Program-made: the position numbers and the translations under genes
Notes under the pieces: model-generated
The model's input: only the letters and a program-made list of their open reading frames with translations
Databases searched by the model: none
Told to the model about the DNA's origin: nothing
In this document: positions 1-10,386 of the stretch, piece after piece
Layout of the letters: the number at the start of each line of letters is the position of its first letter
How positions within the stretch are numbered: the first letter of the stretch is position 1
NCBI GenBank assembly: GCA_903813345.2
Contig: CAIIXF020000001.1
Span: 22,279,915-22,339,914 of the forward strand
DNA: 60,000 nt
Direction: 5' to 3'
DNA from: Owenia fusiformis
Taxonomy: Eukaryota > Annelida > Polychaeta > Sabellida > Oweniidae

Positions 1-403
1 ATTAAAAAGTATTTTTGCTGAAATTTGCAATATAATTGTATAAATGTAGCTCTTTTGAAGGTGCCAAAGTTCAAACTTCCCTCCATTCTCCACAATTGGG
101 AAATCCGCAGTGAATAATTTTTTGGTCGCTCATGACACGCCTGGTGTCAATTTTAGTCTCTAACTCCTCAAGAAAACAATGGTTTTTCAATCAGATGGTG
201 TTATATTGTTAGGAAATGATTTATCTTTAAGATGATATACAATACGCGGCATGGTTTAATGTTATATCATCTGATATTCATCCTTAAACTTGGGTATTGT
301 TTTTTTTGGCCCACCCTATAATACTGTAATCGTTGAGAAAAATTGTTAAAGTCTTACAGAAATCATAGAGTGTGCAAGTGTCTGTAGCCATGAAGAGACT
401 AAT
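1..403. other. AT-rich DNA, no gene seen
   Basis: No convincing exon is visible. The segment near 330-400 (core reading gtgcaagtgtctgtag) resembles 8020-8090 (gtatgcaagtgtatgtagtt), so its end belongs to a dispersed repeat. Confidence 0.5.
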
Positions 404-589
404 ATGACGAACCAATATTTGATCAATTTAGGTATGAGAGGACAACTAGAAAAATTCCATACTGAAGAATTAAAGCCGAAGGACTCAAAGAATTGTAAAT
501 GTTTTAAACCACACGTCTTGTTTGAAGACTTTGAATTAGGGTGGCAGCCCGAGCTAAAACTCTATGGATACAAGACATGCCTGCATTAA
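404..589 (+). pseudogene. Short open frame, possible decayed gene fragment
   Basis: A 61-codon ATG-to-stop frame lies directly after the dispersed repeat that ends near 400. The C-terminal half is Cys- and Trp-containing (ELGWQPELKLYGYKTC) and looks more protein-like than random AT-rich DNA. I cannot assign a family. A TGF-beta-like pattern (C..., LGW, GY, C) was considered but is too weak. There is no splice context or nearby partner exon in the same frame. Treat it as a possible relic. Confidence 0.2.
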
Positions 590-691
590 ATCATCCACAA
601 TTCATTGCATGAGTCACTAGCTTTTTTAACACTGCAAAAGATTTTGTAAATAATATGTTGAACGACATTCACTATTCGTTTATGTGATCAC

Positions 692-838
692 AAGAAGTGG
701 CGACATATTGCTATAATCTATGGTAACTTTTCAGCGATTGGTGTTTTGGTACAACAGATCATTGATTCATTGACTTATTTGACTAGAATGTTCGACAGAA
801 ATGCATTCTACTTGACACCAGACTATTCATATCAGTAA
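692..838 (+). pseudogene. Possible receptor ligand-binding (ANF-receptor-like) fragment
   Basis: A 48-codon open frame preceded by an AG (cacaag) and ended by TAA. The translation begins KKWRHIAIIYGNFSAIGVLV, the pattern of a beta-strand plus loop in type I periplasmic-binding (ANF receptor) domains, where a Trp/Arg/Val strand is followed by an (I/V)Y(G/D) turn and a helix. Such domains occur in receptor guanylate cyclases and class C GPCRs. It covers only a small part of such a domain and no neighbouring exon was found. It is an isolated exon, a duplicated fragment or chance. Low confidence. Confidence 0.25.
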
Positions 839-1079
839 TTTGACGTGGATTAGTGGTTGGCGTCGTGCCGTGGTCAAAACTGCTGAAGCAAAAAGCATTG
901 GGGCAATATTTGAACATGGACATCACAAAATTTATACATTTTTAAGAAAAACATTTTTCACATTATTTATAGTATTAAACGGGAATAATTTGTAACAGTA
1001 TTTTGTTGTATTTAGTGATTTAGTATTTAGTACTGAAAATATATGTTTAAAAATGTTCATCCCTTTTAGATGGACTCAT

Positions 1080-1275
1080 CTGAAGTGAACTCCTTGGTCA
1101 ACGTAGCCATTTTTCTTAACCACTTTAATTTGAGAATCAAAATGCATCAATTGAAACAGAATATCGATATAAAGATAAATGTGATGTATAGTATACGCAA
1201 CAGTAACCAAACGCTTTATTGAATTTATAGTATGTATACGACATCATATTAGATCATTTTGAGTAAGATATCATG
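1080..1275 (+). repeat. Diverged dispersed repeat, copy 1
   Basis: Clearly related to 10770-10970 in the same orientation. Shared tracts include cactttaa(t/c)ttgagaat, a(a/c)gtgatgtata(t)agta and cttta(t/c)tgaatttatagtat. It is probably an old transposon fragment. No coding content was recognised. Confidence 0.5.
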
Positions 1276-1449
1276 TCCTTGTATCCTAGCGTCGGCTTTG
1301 TGGATGGATGTTGACCCTTTGATACGCTTATGGACTTCGAGATTGTACATTCATTCTGTCTCACATCATTTGAGACTGAATGCCCTATATGCTAGTACAT
1401 AACAACTGAGCAACTAATTTTGATGTTACTTTTGGTTATAAATTCGAAA

Positions 1450-3229
1450 CAATAGGGAGAGGGGACAGCACAGGAAAATTAAACTATTTCAACAGTTCAA
1501 GATGCTGTCTGATTAATTCTGAGCACTTTTAATGTGTTTGAGTAAATGAATGCTTTAGTTTTTGGGATGGGGTGCCAGAAACCTTTATGATTATATCACT
1601 TGGTAATTTCTGGGAACTTTTAATAAAAGTGTTTAAAATTAACAAATGCAACTTCCAAACTTACCAATTGTTTTATGGGGGGATGTAAGGAGTGGTCCAC
1701 TCCCCTAGAAAATTTTACACTTTTGAGATGCTATTTGGTGCTCTCTGGGCACTTTCAACGTGTATGAGTCAATAAATTTTTTTTGGAAGGTGTCAAAGAG
1801 GATGAGAGGGTGAGGTCGGTTGGGGGTGCCAGAGGGGGAGCAAGATGTTGTCCCCCCAGAAACATTGACCATATCAAGGTGCTATTTGATGATGTCTGGC
1901 CACTTTAAAAATGCCTGAGACAATACATGAAATTCAGAATTTTTCAATTGTTTTGTTGGGGATGTGAGGGGTGGCCAACTCTTCTAGAAAATTTTACAAT
2001 TTTAAGATGATATTTTGTGTTTTCTGGACACTTTCAAGTGTTTTAATCAATAGAGCGAGGGGACAGCACAGGAAAATTAAACTATTTCAAGATGCTGTCT
2101 GATTAATTCTAAGCACTTTTAATGTGTTTGAGTAAATGGATGCTTTAGATTTTGGGGTGGGGTGCCAGAAACCTTTATGATTATATCACTTGGTAATTTC
2201 TGGGAACTTTTAATTAAAGTGTTTAAAATTAACAAATGCAACTTCCAAACTTACCAATTGTTTTATGGGGGGATGTAAGGAGTGGTCCACTCCCCTAGAA
2301 AATCTTACACTTTTGAGATGCTATTTGGTGCTCTCTGGGCACTTTCAACGTGTATGAGTCAATAATTTTTTTTTGGAACGTGTCAAAGAGGAAGAGAGGG
2401 TGAGGTCGGTTGGGGGTGCCAGAGGGGGAGCAAGATGTTGTCCCCCCAGAAACATTGACCATATCAAGGTGCTATTTGATGATGTCTGGCCACTTTAAAA
2501 ATGTCTGAGACAATACATGAAATTCAGAATTTTTCAATTGTTTTGTTGGGGATGTGAGGGGTGGCCAACTCTTCTAGAAAATTTTACAATTTTAAGATGA
2601 TATTTTGTGTTTTCTGGACACTTTCAAGTGTTTTAATCAATAGAGCGAGGGGACAGCACAGGAAAATTAAACTATTTCAAGATGCTGTCTGATTAATTCT
2701 AAGCACTTTTAATGTGTTTGAGTAAATGGATGCTTTAGATTTTGGGGTGGGGTGCCAGAAACCTTTATGATTATGTCACTTGGTGATTTCTGGGAACTTT
2801 TAATTAAAGTGTTTAAAATTAACAAATGCAACTTCCAAACTTACCAATTGTTTTATGGGGGGATGTAAGGAGTGGTCCACTCCCCTAGAAAACTTTACAC
2901 TTTTGAGATGCTATTTGGTGCTTTCTGGGCACTTTCAAATTAAAGTGTATGCGTCAATAAAGAATGTGATTTATTTTTCAAATTTTTGGAAGGTGTCAAA
3001 GAGGATGAGAGGGTGAGGTGGGGTGGGGTGCCAGAGGGAGAGCAAGGAAGAGGTTGTCCTCCAGAAACAATGACCATATCAAGGTGCTATTTGATGATGT
3101 CTGGCCACTTTAAAAATGTCTGAGACAATACATGAAATTCAGAATTTTCAATTGTTTTGTTGGGGATGTGAGGGGTGGCCAACTCTTCTAGAAAATTTTA
3201 CAATTTTAAGATGATATTTTGTGTTTTCT
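1450..3229. repeat. 590-bp tandem satellite with internal subunits, about 3 copies
   Basis: The marker gattaattct-(g/a)agcactttt recurs at 1511, 2101 and 2691, which gives a period of 590 bp. Copies 1 and 2 differ by only scattered substitutions and a small indel near 1490. Copy 3 carries an insertion at about 2938-2990 and stops abruptly at about 3229, next to cgggggcgcggtcg. Each unit contains five diverged cassettes that share a core like ctggcactttcaa-gtgt-gagtcaata (cores near 1521, 1612, 1746, 1898 and 2025), so the unit is a higher-order repeat of older subunits of about 95-150 bp. Short open frames inside are not genes. Confidence 0.9.
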
Positions 3230-3539
3230 GGGCGGGGGCGCGGTCGCACCTATCTAACGGCCCTGATCAAGGGGTTATATTTAAATATTATTTTTATATA
3301 ATAAAACTTAAATGCAACATGCACATTATCAGATATGGTATAACTTTAAAGAAGAGACGTGCCATACATTAGAATGGATTCGGTGTGAGTAACGTATCCT
3401 CAATAAACAACAATATGTATTTTATGGCATATAATAGTGATCCATAATCCATTGATTGTTGACTTATTTGAATTGGTACATTAAGTAAGCCAATACAAAA
3501 CATTCCACGGTATCAAATTAATTCATAGTCTTAACTTTT
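3230..3539. other. AT-rich spacer between two satellites
   Basis: Apart from the GC-rich junction at 3230-3270 I see no gene, RNA or repeat signature here. Confidence 0.5.
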
Positions 3540-4570
3540 CATTACCATACTGAAATCAGTGTACTCATTTATCTAAAAATACGCAGTTATGGCGTCACAA
3601 TCAATATGCAAATGAGTTAATTTGCAGATATATAATTTAAAAAATGTAAGTTTTTATTCTCTTTAATTTGTTTCATCAAAATCGGAGCAATATTAGCCAA
3701 GTTATATTATGAATAACATTTTTTTTCTTATCAACACAATATTTTCATGGTAACTATGGAAACGGGCGTGTTAGACATTTCTTGCCCACTTTTCGTAATA
3801 ACTAACAAGTGGATCTTAAGACTAGGAACTCTAAGCTTTCAAACGGTACCAAATCCATTCATATGTCGTAATTGTACATTACCGTACTAAAATAAATATA
3901 CTTATTTATTTAAAAGTATGCAAAATAATGCAGTTATGACGTCACAATCAATATGCAAATGAGTTAATTTGCCTAAATGTTATTTTGAAATTTTAATTCT
4001 CTTATACCAATTTCATCAAAATCGGAGCAATTTCAGTAAAGTTATGCATAAAAATATTTTCTGATTATTAACACTGCTATTTTGTGGTTGCTATGGAAAC
4101 AGGCATTTTAGACACATTTGGGCCACTTTTTGTAATTAGTTTCAAGTGAATCTCAAAACTAGATACTAAAAGCTTTCACACGGTTCCAAATTCATGAATA
4201 TGTTATAACTGTACATTACTGTACTTAAATAAATATACTCATTTATCAAAAATACACAAAATAATGCAGTGATGACGTAATAATCAATATGATCAATATG
4301 CAAATGAGCTAATTTGCATAAATGTTATTTTCGAAAATGGAACTTTCAATTCCCTTCAATTTGATACCAATTTCATTAAAATCAGAGCAATATTAGTAAA
4401 GTTATGCATAAAACAATTTTCTGCTTATTAAAAACATATTTTTGTGGTTACCATGGAAACGGGCGTTTTAGAGACATTCGGCCCACATTTCGTAATTGCT
4501 AACAAGTGGATCTCAAACCTAGACACCACAAGCTTTCCAACGGTACCAAATTCGAGAATATGATGCAACT
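3540..4570. repeat. About 346-bp tandem repeat, three diverged copies
   Basis: The block tcaatatgcaaatgag recurs at 3601, 3948 and 4293 (spacings 347 and 345). Each copy then has tttcat(c/t)aaaatc(g/a)gagcaat, a (c/g)tatggaaac(g/a)ggc block and agctttc-a-cggt-ccaaat. Copies are more diverged than the 590-bp satellite, so the array is older. The repeated octamer ATGCAAAT resembles an octamer (POU) site but may be incidental. Confidence 0.85.
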
Positions 4571-5089
4571 GTATATTAAACTTTTTCTGCCCGCCTGTAT
4601 GTCTTTCGAGAGGAAATATCAATAATCGATTTATCGCTAGATGATAATTCAAATACCACTCAAACTTTTCAAAGGTGGAATTTCGGTATTGCAACTGTTT
4701 TTTAAAATGTCACCAAAATGCTCGTTAACAAGAAAGTCGTTAGTTACACAATGATATAGATGTTGTTAATTTATGAAAAATGTCGAAGTGTGCAACTGAT
4801 TGTTTTAAAAAAAATGCAACCCTATTTTTCTTTATATTGACTAGGAGTAAAATATATAATATTAAACGAGTTAGATATCATCTAGTTGCTTATAAAATTG
4901 GCCTAATTCATAAATATTGAATACAATAGAGAAAGTAATATTTTGTACATAGGTTTAGGATGTCAATCTTTAAACTGTTTTCCAAAGTGGCATTTGAATT
5001 CAAAATGCCATTCTGCTTCACAAACTTAAATCATAATTCAACTTTCATCTTGTGATATATTAAAATAAACGTATGTTGTCTTAAGTTTA
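4571..5089. other. AT-rich intergenic DNA
   Basis: No open frame with coding character and no repeat structure were recognised. Confidence 0.5.
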
Positions 5090-5230
5090 CAGCTCTCAGG
5101 ACTGTCTGTAGTAATCACGCCCCTGCAATTATAGACGTCACTGCCCCTGCCTGCCAAAAGAGAGGCATCTCGAAGGAGCTGGATGTTAACATGGGCAATC
5201 TATTGAATGCCAACAATGCCCATGATGTTA
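5090..5230 (+). CDS. Putative isolated internal exon
   Basis: A strong acceptor (gtttacag, ending 5089) is followed by about 141 nt of open frame containing CSNHAPAIIDVTAPACQKRG and then LDVNMGNLLNANNAHDV, ending at a donor (GTTAG|gtaata). The composition is protein-like and the exon size is normal. I do not recognise the family and found no phase-compatible neighbour in the window, so it could be one exon of a gene with long introns or a relic. Confidence 0.35.
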
Positions 5231-5421
5231 GGTAATACATCGTTACACTTCCCTCTAAACTTTAGCAAACATCAGCTCTCTTGTTGGACCACATATTAAG
5301 CCTGTCTATGGGCATGATTAAAAAAAGAGTCATCGACATTTTCAAAACATTCCTGACCTTGTGTAAAGGAAAGAATAGTTACAAACATCCATAGCTTTAA
5401 CACCAACTCTAGTCTTACAAC

Positions 5422-5480
5422 TAAGGCTCATTGGCAGAGCCAAGGTTACCGCTATCGCAAAGCCCGGGGTTCCAATTCTT
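5422..5480 (+). repeat. Possible tRNA-derived SINE head
   Basis: An A-box-like stretch (AAGGCTCATTGGCAGAGC) and a B-box-like stretch (GGGTTCCAATTCTT) lie about 44-45 bp apart, the spacing of an RNA polymerase III internal promoter. The segment does not fold into a full tRNA that I can draw, so it is more likely a SINE head than a tRNA gene. The 3' limit is not clear. Confidence 0.35.
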
Positions 5481-6144
5481 GTTTACCCCACTACACGTCG
5501 CACGAACGGGACAATACGGGCGATATTATATTATGGCGTCAAAATACCAAAACAAAACAATGAGTAGTCCACATCCAGGGTTGTCCATTCAGGGTCCATT
5601 GAGCAAAATGTGAACATTTAGTGGTGTGTGACAGTGTACTGTGACTTATTTCAAAATTTATCCCAATTTCAACGAACAGTGCGTTACATAAATGGTATTT
5701 CGATAAACAGTTAAGATCTGCACGTTTAACCCAAACCGTTTATGTAACTTAAATGAGGAATTAAATCGACGATTCTGTTGTCTTCTGAGCTTTTTTGCAA
5801 ACATGTACATTTTATAAAACATATGATACTGATATACGTTTGTGAGAAAGAACGTCGTGGAGATTCTGCCTACAACGCGTGAAATAAGGAAAAAAGAAAA
5901 ATCGTACCTTCGACGTTCCGACATTTTGCTACCGACACGAACCGTTTCGGTAACCAGCGTAATCGAGGAGCGGATCACCAGTGATAGTTTAATACATAGA
6001 CGACAAATTAAACATATGCATAACTACAACATATGTATTCATATTTTTGGAGCTAGCTTTTACAATGATATTGCTATTGACAATTTTTTTCACCACGTAA
6101 AGCTGTATATATCATATTATTTAACCAGTAAAACGTATTGTTAC
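5481..6144. other. No gene confirmed; CpG-richer patch at 5850-5970
   Basis: The patch 5850-5970 is richer in CpG than its surroundings. On the minus strand it carries a short ATG segment (MSERRR) followed by a donor-like AAG|gtacga. That could be a first exon, but nothing corroborates it. Both strands are open here, so direction cannot be judged. Confidence 0.3.
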
Positions 6145-6772
6145 TGCTGCGACAAATGTTGGCATTTCTATATATACACCCTTCAGTGTTCCATGTCCAT
6201 ATTTGCCGGAAAAAACGTCCATCCCAAAGTAGGAAAAAACATTCTCAGAGTAATATGGCCACAATGCTCGTCCTTCTATAATATCCGGCTCTTCCATGAA
6301 GCCACATTCATTGTTGGGTAGAAGGTAATTAGATGTATAAAAGCCTCCATCTATTGGAATTGTTCCATTCCATTTTCCTACAATGAACAATGAAATATTT
6401 TGAACATGCAATTAGCCAGAGGTAATTTCATTCATTGTTATGAATATCGTGCAAATATTTTGTTGGCTGTATTTTGGTTAGGGGGGGGGGTCCTAAAATC
6501 AAATGGGGGGGGGGGCAACACTTCCGCCCTTTTTGGCCTCCGATTATTTTCGTGGTCACATTATGGTGGAAGCTGGTCCCTGGACCCCACATGTTCGCCA
6601 TTGTTAATGGCCTTACCTCTTAATGTGATGGGTCTTTTGGCTAGTGCAACAAATCCAATTTCTCTAAGATATGTGTCCTTGTAATATTTCACGCGACGAT
6701 GTGGCATCGTCTCCGTTACTGCCCTAAGTTGAACTTTCATGGTGAACGCTAAGAAGGTATAATCTCCCAAAT
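6145..6772 (-). CDS. Two-exon fragment of an unrecognised gene
   Basis: Two exons are supported by splice signals and matching phase. Exon A is 6617-6772: acceptor ctgtag, then LGDYTFLAFTMKVQLRAVTE onward to RPITLR, donor AAGAG|gtaagg, phase 1. Exon B is 6145-6377: acceptor cattgtag, then GKWNGTIPIDGGFYTSNYLL and later GFMEEPDIIEGRALWPYYSE, donor GCA|gtaaca, phase 0. Joined, they give about 129 residues without a stop. The segment is rich in Gly, Tyr and Trp and has no obvious membrane helix. I do not recognise the family. A further segment at 6824-6864 (containing EFVEYLKEYGID) has splice-like ends but does not fit the phase of exon A. The G-runs at 6480-6520 lie in the intron. Confidence 0.5.
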
Positions 6773-6987
6773 CTACAGGTTGACCTTAGTACAACTGCTC
6801 ATCTGTCAAACTGCTTACATCAATGCCATACTCTTTGAGATATTCTACAAATTCTCTTCCTGAAATTTAGTAACTCAACTTGAATACAAAAAATGACTAC
6901 ATGAGAGTCAGTATTGGGGTCGCACCAGGCTAGAGAATCAAGGCGACTAGGTAATGGCAAGGACGATGGGCTAAAAGAGGCTTCTCT

Positions 6988-7516
6988 CACTGTTCCACAA
7001 CTAGTTACTTTGACGGAACGTCAATGTAACAAAATGGATAAACTTCCTGGACACGAGTTTTTTGTTTTCTCTATTTAAACGTACATATATAAATATATTG
7101 CGGTTTATTATTTGGCACAAAGTTAGACAATATAGTCTAGCTTTTAGAAATGCTGTCCGTTTGGAACTTGATTATTAGATAAAGCTGTAATCCATGCATT
7201 TACAGTAGACCATCGCCTTTGTTACATTGACGTAAGTCGTCAAAGCAACATACACTGGTAATATAACGGACTTTCGTCAATGTAACGAAAGCGAGGGGCT
7301 AAATATATGAATTGCAACTTCATTTATAAAACAAATTCCAAATCGAAGAAACTTATTAAATAGACTATATTTTCAAGCTTTGTGACAAATTATAATCTGC
7401 AATTTGACTTATAAGTAGGTTTGAATCGAGAAAACAAAAAACTCGTGTCCAGGAAGTTCATCCATTTTGTTACATTACATTGACGTTCCGTCAAAGTAAC
7501 TAGTTGAGGAACAGTG
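6988..7516. mobile_element. 529-bp MITE with about 84-bp TIRs and a 5-bp duplication
   Basis: The left arm 6988-7071 and right arm 7428-7516 are nearly perfect inverted repeats starting CACTGTTCC(a/t)CAACTAG. The right arm has a short extra attaca. The element is flanked by TCTCT on both sides (6983-6987 and 7517-7521). Internally, more copies of cgtcaatgtaac in both directions (7220-7295) make it a foldback. It has no coding capacity. The CACTGT end and 5-bp duplication resemble the larger element at 42892-45951. Confidence 0.85.
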
Positions 7517-7735
7517 TCTCTGGGAAACATGGAATTTATTAGGGTGGGTACATGTATATATGTAGAATTATATTGGCTCCATATAATGAGAGCATTATCA
7601 TCGTTTCGATAAAATATTGTATTTTAAATGTTATTTTCTGGAAAAAGAATATAATTAAGTTTATACTATTCCATGGATGGTGTCATCCACATGGTACAAA
7701 TTCTCATATACCCACCCTTTTTAACAACTTCTGAC

Positions 7736-7909
7736 CTCGATTTGAATCCGAATAATCTCCAGGTCTTATGCAAGACTCCCGAGGAGACAAATAACTCTGG
7801 GGGATCTCCATCTGCTAGAAAAGATAATGTCCTCTCTGTAGAATTTCCCCCTTGCATCGCTTTCCTCTTGCACCGCTTACATTTTGAGGAATCACCAAAT
7901 TTTACTAAC
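7736..7909 (-). CDS. Putative exon, Cys/Lys-rich start, unknown product
   Basis: On the minus strand a long pyrimidine tract and AATCAG acceptor precede 174 nt of open frame (FGDSSKCKRCKRKAMQGG, then FLADGDPPELFVSSGVLHKT), ending at a donor-like CGAG|gtcaga. The opposite strand is also open, so the strand choice rests on the splice signals. The family is not recognised. It may belong with the exons at 6145-6772, but the phases do not connect directly. Confidence 0.35.
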
Positions 7910-8306
7910 CTGATTAAAAAAATAAAGAGAATGCTACATTTTAACAAATGCATGGTTTCTTGTCTGCCCCTTTCTCTGTATGCCTTAAGAGCCTTAAGCA
8001 ATGCTAGTATGTGAGAAAATTTTTAAAGTGTAACAGAAAACCACATAGAGTATGCAAGTGTATGTAGTTATACAAAGACTAGACTAGACTAAAAGAAATT
8101 AGAATAAATACGGTGTTTTTATGTGTTTTTAATATCTGAAAGTGTTTTGTTTGAAAGTGTACAAACTTAAACTCGTACTCGTACATACGATGTATACTCT
8201 GACCACTGTGGTTTTCATAAGCAATGCATTCATGTAATCCTCTACCCAGTAATATTATTGTACACACTCAGGTGTAATTTCAAATCCACGACTTGTATTC
8301 AGTTTA
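7910..8306. other. Intergenic; dispersed-repeat copy at 8020-8090
   Basis: Holds a second copy of the short dispersed repeat seen at 330-400 (agagtatgcaagtgtatgta). The TTA at 8304-8306 is the left target duplication of the next element. Confidence 0.45.
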
Positions 8307-9078
8307 TGCCTGGGTCACATAGCCGCCGGGCGCCGGCCGATGAGTAGTCATCGGCCGATTTCTAAATCGACCGGGCGCCGGTGACTTTTCACCGATGTCT
8401 TGATCTAATCGTGAGTATGGTCACATTAGTACAGGCATCGTACGGCGCCCGCAATCAATTGAATCTGAAAGACATCGCACGGGTATCGCAAGGCTATCTG
8501 CCGATGGCCGTACGGCACCCGCCAGGACATCGGTCGATCTACAGGCCTCTAGATTTATACAAAATTCTTGTATGACCCGGTATGCCTGTTCCACATGGCG
8601 TGAATGCAAGATTTGAAAACGAAATACTTCGATAGACAGGACTTCCAGGATAATAATGTTTCCATGCAATAAGAATCAGAAAGAACCTCTTTTGAGTAAA
8701 TAGGTTCAATATTTAGAAAAAATGCTGACATGGGGTCCCTATTCATAATTTTTCAAATTGTTTGATTGATATATTTACTATATCATGGGTTCTTCAATTG
8801 AAATAAAACACAAAGTACATATTGTTTTAATAAAAACATTGTATTTATGCCCAGAAAGTACTCATGATGAAAGATATGACCGTCTAAAATCACTTGCCAT
8901 ACTGCACGTGGTCTTTTCATCAAAGTGAACCCTGACCTTAATTCATTTTTAGATCTTTCATATGCATCCGATGCTATTAGCAAAATTCCATATTTCTGCA
9001 TCTTTCTTTTGACTGTTCTCGTAAAGAGAATTTGTTTGGTCATAAAAATATGTTAAAAGAAATTGGCGATTTTTTCTT

Positions 9079-9218
9079 CTATTCCAAGTGGACCTCTTCC
9101 ATAGACACATCTAAATCTTCATCATCCACCAGCTCACTAGCATTGTTATTGTCTTTGGCCTTCCTGATATATGGCCCATTGGCCTTATCCCCTCTATCCT
9201 TAGCCTTTGGCATATTAA
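9079..9218 (-). CDS. Putative terminal exon, small acidic protein, inside the Harbinger-like element
   Basis: On the minus strand an acceptor (caattacag) is followed by an open frame whose first ATG gives 44 residues (MPKAKDRGDKANGPYIRKAK, ending in DDEDLDVSMEEVHLE) and a stop. The N-terminal part is basic and the C-terminal part very acidic. It lies in the AT-rich centre of the 8307-10383 element, so it may be a remnant of an accessory protein of the transposon or a captured host exon. Family unknown. Confidence 0.35.
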
Positions 9219-9729
9219 CTGTAATTGAGACAGTGAACTTTCGTATTAAAATTGTGACCCTCGAAAATACTGTACTCACAAAAACATTCAGAAGATTTTT
9301 AGAATAAATGATTTGTAATGGTATACGCATAGAAATGTATCACTCTATTCATTGTGTATGACAGACATACACCATTAATGTCAATATAAGAAAGACTAGA
9401 TCAACCCATCCACCCAGCCATTCAAATGTGTGTCATTGTTTTACAGTAAGCCTAATCGTGCCATTTATGTTTTATAAAAAATCTCTGACAGTGTGTAGTA
9501 TTTATAATTCTACCTCATTATTTTTAAAACCTTTATATTACTTTATAAGTAATCATTATTAAGATTTATCAAACAAATCAGCACGCAAAATCCCAAGATG
9601 ACCGTGGGATGCCACCGGGCGCCGTAAGATAATCGTACGATGATCGGACGGGACACGGCCGTGTAGGTACCGATGAGTTTGGTTGAGAAAAAATCGCCAA
9701 GACATCGGCAACTTTTATCTCCGCGATAA

Positions 9730-10224
9730 TGGCCTAGTCACATAGCCCGGCCGATGAGGTTCCGATGAGCCAGCGATGCAATTTTCACCGAACTCGGCCG
9801 AACACCGGCCGGACACCGGCCGGACATCCGTGGCGTTTGTTGCTTAAAACCGCATTGGTGGCAGCTCGGTGAAATTTTAACTTCGGAGTTAAATTTCACC
9901 GGGCTCTCACCGAGCTCCCTCATCGCAGCCCCATCGTAACCACATCAGAACACATGTCGGCCGGTGCACGGCCGAGTATCGGTCGGTGTCCCGTGCATCT
10001 GAGACAACCAGAGGACGAGGTTTTTTAACGGACACCGGCCGAGCTCCGACCGAGCTCCGGCCGATGTGGGACAGAGCCTTGGAAAGTATAGTACCTGAAG
10101 ATGTCCGGACGGAGTCCGTTCACGTCACCGAGCTCTGCTTCCGATGAGGAGAGCTCGGTGGCACCAAAAAAATCCACCGAGCTCTACCGATGCCGGACAT
10201 CGGCCGGGCTATGTGACTAGGCCA
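9730..10224. mobile_element. Nested 495-bp GC-rich Harbinger-like MITE
   Basis: The left end TGGCCTAGTCACATAGCCCG and its reverse complement at the right end (about 27 matching bases) are flanked by TAA at 9727-9729 and 10225-10227. The interior is almost all CCGAGCTC / CCGATG / CGGCCGG type palindromes. It is inserted in the right arm of the 8307-10383 element and shares the GTCACATAG terminal motif. Confidence 0.85.
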
Positions 10225-10386
10225 TAAAACTCTGCCGGCGCCCGTACGATGTCTAAAAATCGGCCGATGAGTGGCGATCATCGCCCGGCGCCCGTACGAT
10301 GCCCGGGCTCGCCGCCCGATTTTGAACAAAATACTCATCGGCCGGGCGCCGTAGTGAAAATCGGAGCCTATGTGACCAAGGCATTA

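Larger units (their letters stand above)
8307..10383. mobile_element. Harbinger-like DNA transposon with GC-rich arms
   Basis: The left end TGCCTGGGTCACATAG and the right end (reverse complement TGCCTTGGTCACATAG) form terminal inverted repeats. The element is flanked by TTA at 8304-8306 and 10384-10386, the 3-bp TWA duplication typical of PIF/Harbinger. The arms (8307-8560, and 9600-9729 plus 10225-10383) are GC-rich and packed with CATCGG/CCGATG and CGGGCGCCGG palindromes. The centre, about 8600-9590, is AT-rich like the rest of the window. No transposase was recognised. A 495-bp relative is inserted in the right arm. Confidence 0.7.

Noticed and set aside
404-589. TGF-beta family ligand fragment
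   Set aside because: A few spaced residues (LGW, GY, C) fit, but the cystine-knot spacing and the WIIAP-type block are absent.
4428-4694. 88-codon minus-strand frame as a gene
   Set aside because: Mostly inside the third copy of the 346-bp repeat and not kept open in the other copies.
5422-5480. Functional tRNA gene
   Set aside because: Only A- and B-box-like blocks are present. I could not draw an acceptor stem or anticodon arm.
5842-6321. 159-codon plus-strand frame
   Set aside because: Its second half is the antisense of the minus-strand exon at 6145-6377. The first half has no splice or homology support.
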